The position numbers and the translations under genes were made by a program. This document shows, piece after piece, positions 7,696-9,243 of a stretch of DNA of 9,243 bases. The notes under the pieces are model-generated. The model was not told the DNA's origin. It searched no databases and saw only the letters and a list, made by a program, of their open reading frames with translations. This DNA comes from an uncultured Ruminococcus sp. (GTDB taxonomy: Bacteria; Bacillota_A; Clostridia; Oscillospirales; Ruminococcaceae): contig CAMYYQ010000020.1 in the NCBI GenBank assembly GCA_947303535.1, positions 1 through 9,243 of the forward strand, read 5' to 3'. Position 1 is the stretch's first letter. Each line of letters begins with the position of its first letter.

Positions 7696-7718
7696 TAAAG
7701 CATAGAAAGGACACAACC

Positions 7719-8162
7719 ATGCCAAACAGATATAATGGCAAAAACCATGACGAAATAAAAAATACTGACGATGAGGATACAATGCTGCTGCCTGATGATC
7801 TGAACGATTACAGGCAATATCAGCAGCCCCGTCAGGAGCTTCCTCATCTGAGAAAGGTGGGCAGCAATACCTCACGTCCACAGCAGAAAAACGGCGAGAG
7901 AGTGTATACTTCAAATGATCCGCCTCAGTTTCCACAGTCGGGACAGCCGCCGCAGTTCCCGCACAGCTCTGCTCCCCCACCGCCGATGCATCAGCAGTCG
8001 GGACAGTATTACGATTATAATCAGCAGCCGCCTCAGAACTACAGCGGATATTCACAGACTCCGCCGCCTGTAGCACCTACAGCTCCACCTCCGCCACCCC
8101 AGCGTCCTGCTTCACAGAGCAGACCTGCCGCTGCTCCCGAGCCTGAGCATCAGCCCAAATAG
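7719..8162 (+). CDS. N-terminal half of the split LCP protein: Pro/Gln-rich cytoplasmic tail
   Basis: 147 codons ending at TAG. The first 60 residues are acidic and polar (DDEDTMLLPDDL), followed by a proline, glutamine, serine and tyrosine-rich stretch with PPQFP and SGQ repeats. The 12-base direct repeat CAGTCGGGACAG occurs at 7935-7946 and 7995-8006. On its own it has no membrane segment and no recognisable enzyme domain, so as a free product it would be a short disordered cytoplasmic peptide. Its ribosome site (AAAGGA, seven bases before ATG) is good. It is best understood as the tail of the LCP protein encoded immediately downstream in the same frame. Confidence 0.6.
   Translation: MPNRYNGKNHDEIKNTDDEDTMLLPDDLNDYRQYQQPRQELPHLRKVGSNTSRPQQKNGERVYTSNDPPQFPQSGQPPQFPHSSAPPPPMHQQSGQYYDYNQQPPQNYSGYSQTPPPVAPTAPPPPPQRPASQSRPAAAPEPEHQPK
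8160..8162 (+). other. In-frame TAG between the tail and the membrane anchor
   Basis: The codons read CAG CCC AAA TAG AAA AAG CGC AAG. The seven other stops of recognised genes here are TAA or TGA, so this is the only TAG in a stop position. One base change from AAG (Lys) or CAG (Gln) would create it. No -1 slippery heptamer fits the zero frame, and no frame change is needed to continue. Confidence 0.9.
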
Positions 8163-8285
8163 AAAAAGCGCAAGCATAAATCTCTTGCAGGAAAGATAAT
8201 CGGCAGGATAATAAAATCATTACTTGTTCTTTTCCTGCTGCTGTTCGGCATATATTCATGTACATCTTTAAGCCTTATAAGCAAG

Positions 8286-9131
8286 ATGAACCATGTTGAA
8301 ACAGGCAGCCGTACTCATTACGCTAATAATACGGGCAGAACCCATGTACGCAGCGTACTTGTAATAGGCACTGACGGAAGGACCAATGACGACCGCGGAC
8401 GTTCGGACTCTATGATACTTGTTTCTCTCAACAGCAAGACAAATGAGCTTATTATGACATCTTTCATGCGTGACTGTTATGTTGAGATACCTGATAACGG
8501 CTGGAACAAGCTCAATGCAGCATATGCTTTCGGAGGTCCTGAGCTTCTTATGGACACTATCGAATATAACTTCGATGTACGTATCGACGATTATGTTTCT
8601 GTGGATTTTGCTTCATTCGTATCCGTTGTTGACTCTGTCGGCGGAATCGATATCGAGGTAAGTGATGAGGAAGCCGAAGAGATCAACGTTATCCTCATAT
8701 CTGAGGTAAATGAGCTTATGGGTGATGACAGAATGTCAGACCTTCTTGACCACGGTGGAAAGCTCCACCTTAACGGCAAGCAGGCACTCTCCTACTCACG
8801 AATACGTAAGGTCGGCAACAGCGACTTTGAACGTACTCAGCGTCAGCGCAGAGTTATGTCACTTATCATCGCTAAACTCAAGTCATTCAGACCTTCAATG
8901 TTCAAGCACCTTGCTTCTGACGTTATCCCCGATGTTTCAACAAATATGTCAACTCTTGACGCTTATCTGCTCTCACTGAGACTGCCTTTCGCAGCAAGAT
9001 ATAAGATGAAGCAGATACAGATACCTGCTGATAACACATTCTACGGCGCAGATGTTGATGTCGGAAACGTTCTGCAAGTTGATTTTGACGCAAATATGGA
9101 CGTTATCGAAAGAGAAGTATTTGCAAAATAA
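8286..9131 (+). CDS. LCP domain: cell-wall polymer ligase (LytR-CpsA-Psr family)
   Basis: 281 codons from the first ATG after the stop; the open frame itself begins at 8163 and includes the basic stretch and membrane helix. LCP landmarks are all present: VLVIGTDGR near residues 25-33, RSDSMILVSLN, SFMRDCYVEIP, KLNAAYAFGG, SVGGIDIEV, and LNGKQALSYSRIRKVGNSDFERTQRQRRV. The last block carries the conserved Arg residues that hold the polyprenyl pyrophosphate. The family attaches teichoic acids, capsule or other glycopolymers to peptidoglycan on the outer face of the membrane. Starting at 8286 would lose the membrane anchor and export signal. There is no Shine-Dalgarno before this ATG (TTATAAGCAAG). 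A functional product therefore seems to need readthrough of the TAG, or an unusual start near 8196-8199, after AGGA at 8189-8192. Confidence 0.85.
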   Translation: MNHVETGSRTHYANNTGRTHVRSVLVIGTDGRTNDDRGRSDSMILVSLNSKTNELIMTSFMRDCYVEIPDNGWNKLNAAYAFGGPELLMDTIEYNFDVRIDDYVSVDFASFVSVVDSVGGIDIEVSDEEAEEINVILISEVNELMGDDRMSDLLDHGGKLHLNGKQALSYSRIRKVGNSDFERTQRQRRVMSLIIAKLKSFRPSMFKHLASDVIPDVSTNMSTLDAYLLSLRLPFAARYKMKQIQIPADNTFYGADVDVGNVLQVDFDANMDVIEREVFAK

Positions 9132-9136
9132 TATGT

Positions 9137-9173
9137 AAAAAGCCATAGTATTCATTGATACTATGGCTTTTTT
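9137..9173 (+). terminator. Intrinsic terminator after the LCP gene
   Basis: AAAAAGCCATAGTAT (9137-9151) pairs perfectly with ATACTATGGCTTTTT (9158-9172) around a six-base loop, and the 3' side runs into TTTTTT (9168-9173). It starts five bases after the LCP stop codon. The A-tract on the 5' arm could also let it work on the opposite strand. Confidence 0.92.
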
Positions 9174-9174
9174 A

Positions 9175-9203
9175 TTGACACAGGCAGCATATTGAGGTAT
9201 AAT
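9175..9203 (+). promoter_or_regulatory. Perfect consensus sigma-A promoter
   Basis: TTGACA at 9175-9180 and TATAAT at 9198-9203 are separated by exactly 17 bases, the textbook housekeeping arrangement. A second TATAAT lies at 9207-9212. The -35 begins just after the U-tract of the preceding terminator. It should drive the gene starting at 9239. Confidence 0.88.
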
Positions 9204-9238
9204 TTTTATAATACTTATACATGAATTGAGGTGCTGCT

Positions 9239-9243
9239 ATGAC
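9239..9243 (+). CDS. Start of an unidentified gene cut by the window edge
   Basis: ATGAC at the end of the window is preceded by GAGGTG at 9228-9233 with five bases of spacing, and by the consensus promoter at 9175-9203. The expected leader is short (about 30 bases). Only the first codon and part of the second are visible, so no function can be given. Confidence 0.6.

Larger units (their letters stand above)
7719..9131 (+). pseudogene. LCP (LytR-CpsA-Psr) family gene interrupted by one in-frame TAG
   Basis: Reading on in the same frame through the TAG at 8160-8162 gives one coherent protein of 470 codons. It has a Pro/Gln-rich cytoplasmic tail, a basic KKRKHK stretch directly after the stop, one transmembrane segment (about 8187-8285) and a complete LCP domain. 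This is the normal layout of Ruminococcus-type LCP proteins, so the stop falls inside what was or is a single gene. AAAGGA at 7706-7711 is a proper ribosome site for the full frame. The second half has no good ribosome site of its own and no ATG, GTG or TTG ahead of the membrane segment. The domain shows no other damage, so the event is recent, a sequencing error, or suppressed. LCP enzymes transfer lipid-linked glycopolymers to peptidoglycan outside the cell. Confidence 0.75.

Noticed and set aside
7682..7710. Possible promoter for the LCP gene (TTGATA at 7682-7687)
   Set aside because: No -10-like hexamer lies 16-18 bases downstream, and the TTGATA is part of the hairpin arm.
7905..8110. 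Tandem repeat array in the Pro/Gln-rich region
   Set aside because: Only short imperfect repeats (one 12-base direct repeat 60 bases apart) are seen, consistent with biased composition rather than a true array or CRISPR.
8154..8165. Programmed frameshift at the split LCP gene
   Set aside because: The two halves are already in the same frame, and CCCAAAT is not in the phase needed for -1 slippage. Only readthrough or re-initiation would join them.

Overview
The window looks like a chromosomal segment of a gut or rumen Firmicute of the Ruminococcus/Oscillospiraceae type. This rests on moderate GC, strong AAGGAG ribosome sites, sigma-A type promoters (TTGACA/TATAAT), and the style of the proteins (DHHW family, LCP family with a Pro/Gln-rich cytoplasmic tail, Lys-rich juxtamembrane stretches). 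The genus is an inference. All recognised genes are on the + strand.

Left block (1-4203) is a tightly packed operon entering from upstream. It holds a 5'-truncated membrane-anchored DHHW/AlgX-like protein, an FkbH-like HAD-IIIC protein (598 aa), a stand-alone acyl carrier protein (80 aa) and a membrane-anchored calcineurin-type metallophosphoesterase. The last two junctions overlap (ATGA, TAATG). FkbH enzymes are known to load glyceryl groups from 1,3-bisphosphoglycerate onto carrier proteins, and DHHW/AlgX/DltD-like proteins act with MBOAT acyltransferases outside the cell. The cassette therefore resembles a Dlt-like surface acylation route in which FkbH replaces the adenylating enzyme DltA. 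The MBOAT partner is not in the window and would be expected just upstream.

Middle block (4204-7651): a strong extended -10 promoter starts a second unit with an RlmB/TrmH-type rRNA 2'-O-methyltransferase. The only good Shine-Dalgarno of this gene is separated from its start by a small hairpin. It is followed by an 843-residue membrane protein that keeps the eight-helix and P/N-domain layout of a P1B metal-transporting ATPase. Every signature motif needed for ATP-driven transport is altered in it (DKTGT, TGD, GDGxND, HP, CPx), and the actuator loop is short. It appears to be a catalytically dead pseudo-ATPase with a 280-residue disordered cytoplasmic tail.

Right block (7652-9243): after a 12-bp-stem hairpin without a U-tract comes an LCP (LytR-CpsA-Psr) cell-wall polymer ligase gene, split by one in-frame TAG. 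The stop separates the cytoplasmic Pro/Gln-rich tail from the membrane anchor and an intact LCP domain. A clear intrinsic terminator ends this unit. A perfect consensus promoter and ribosome site then lead into a gene that begins in the last five bases.
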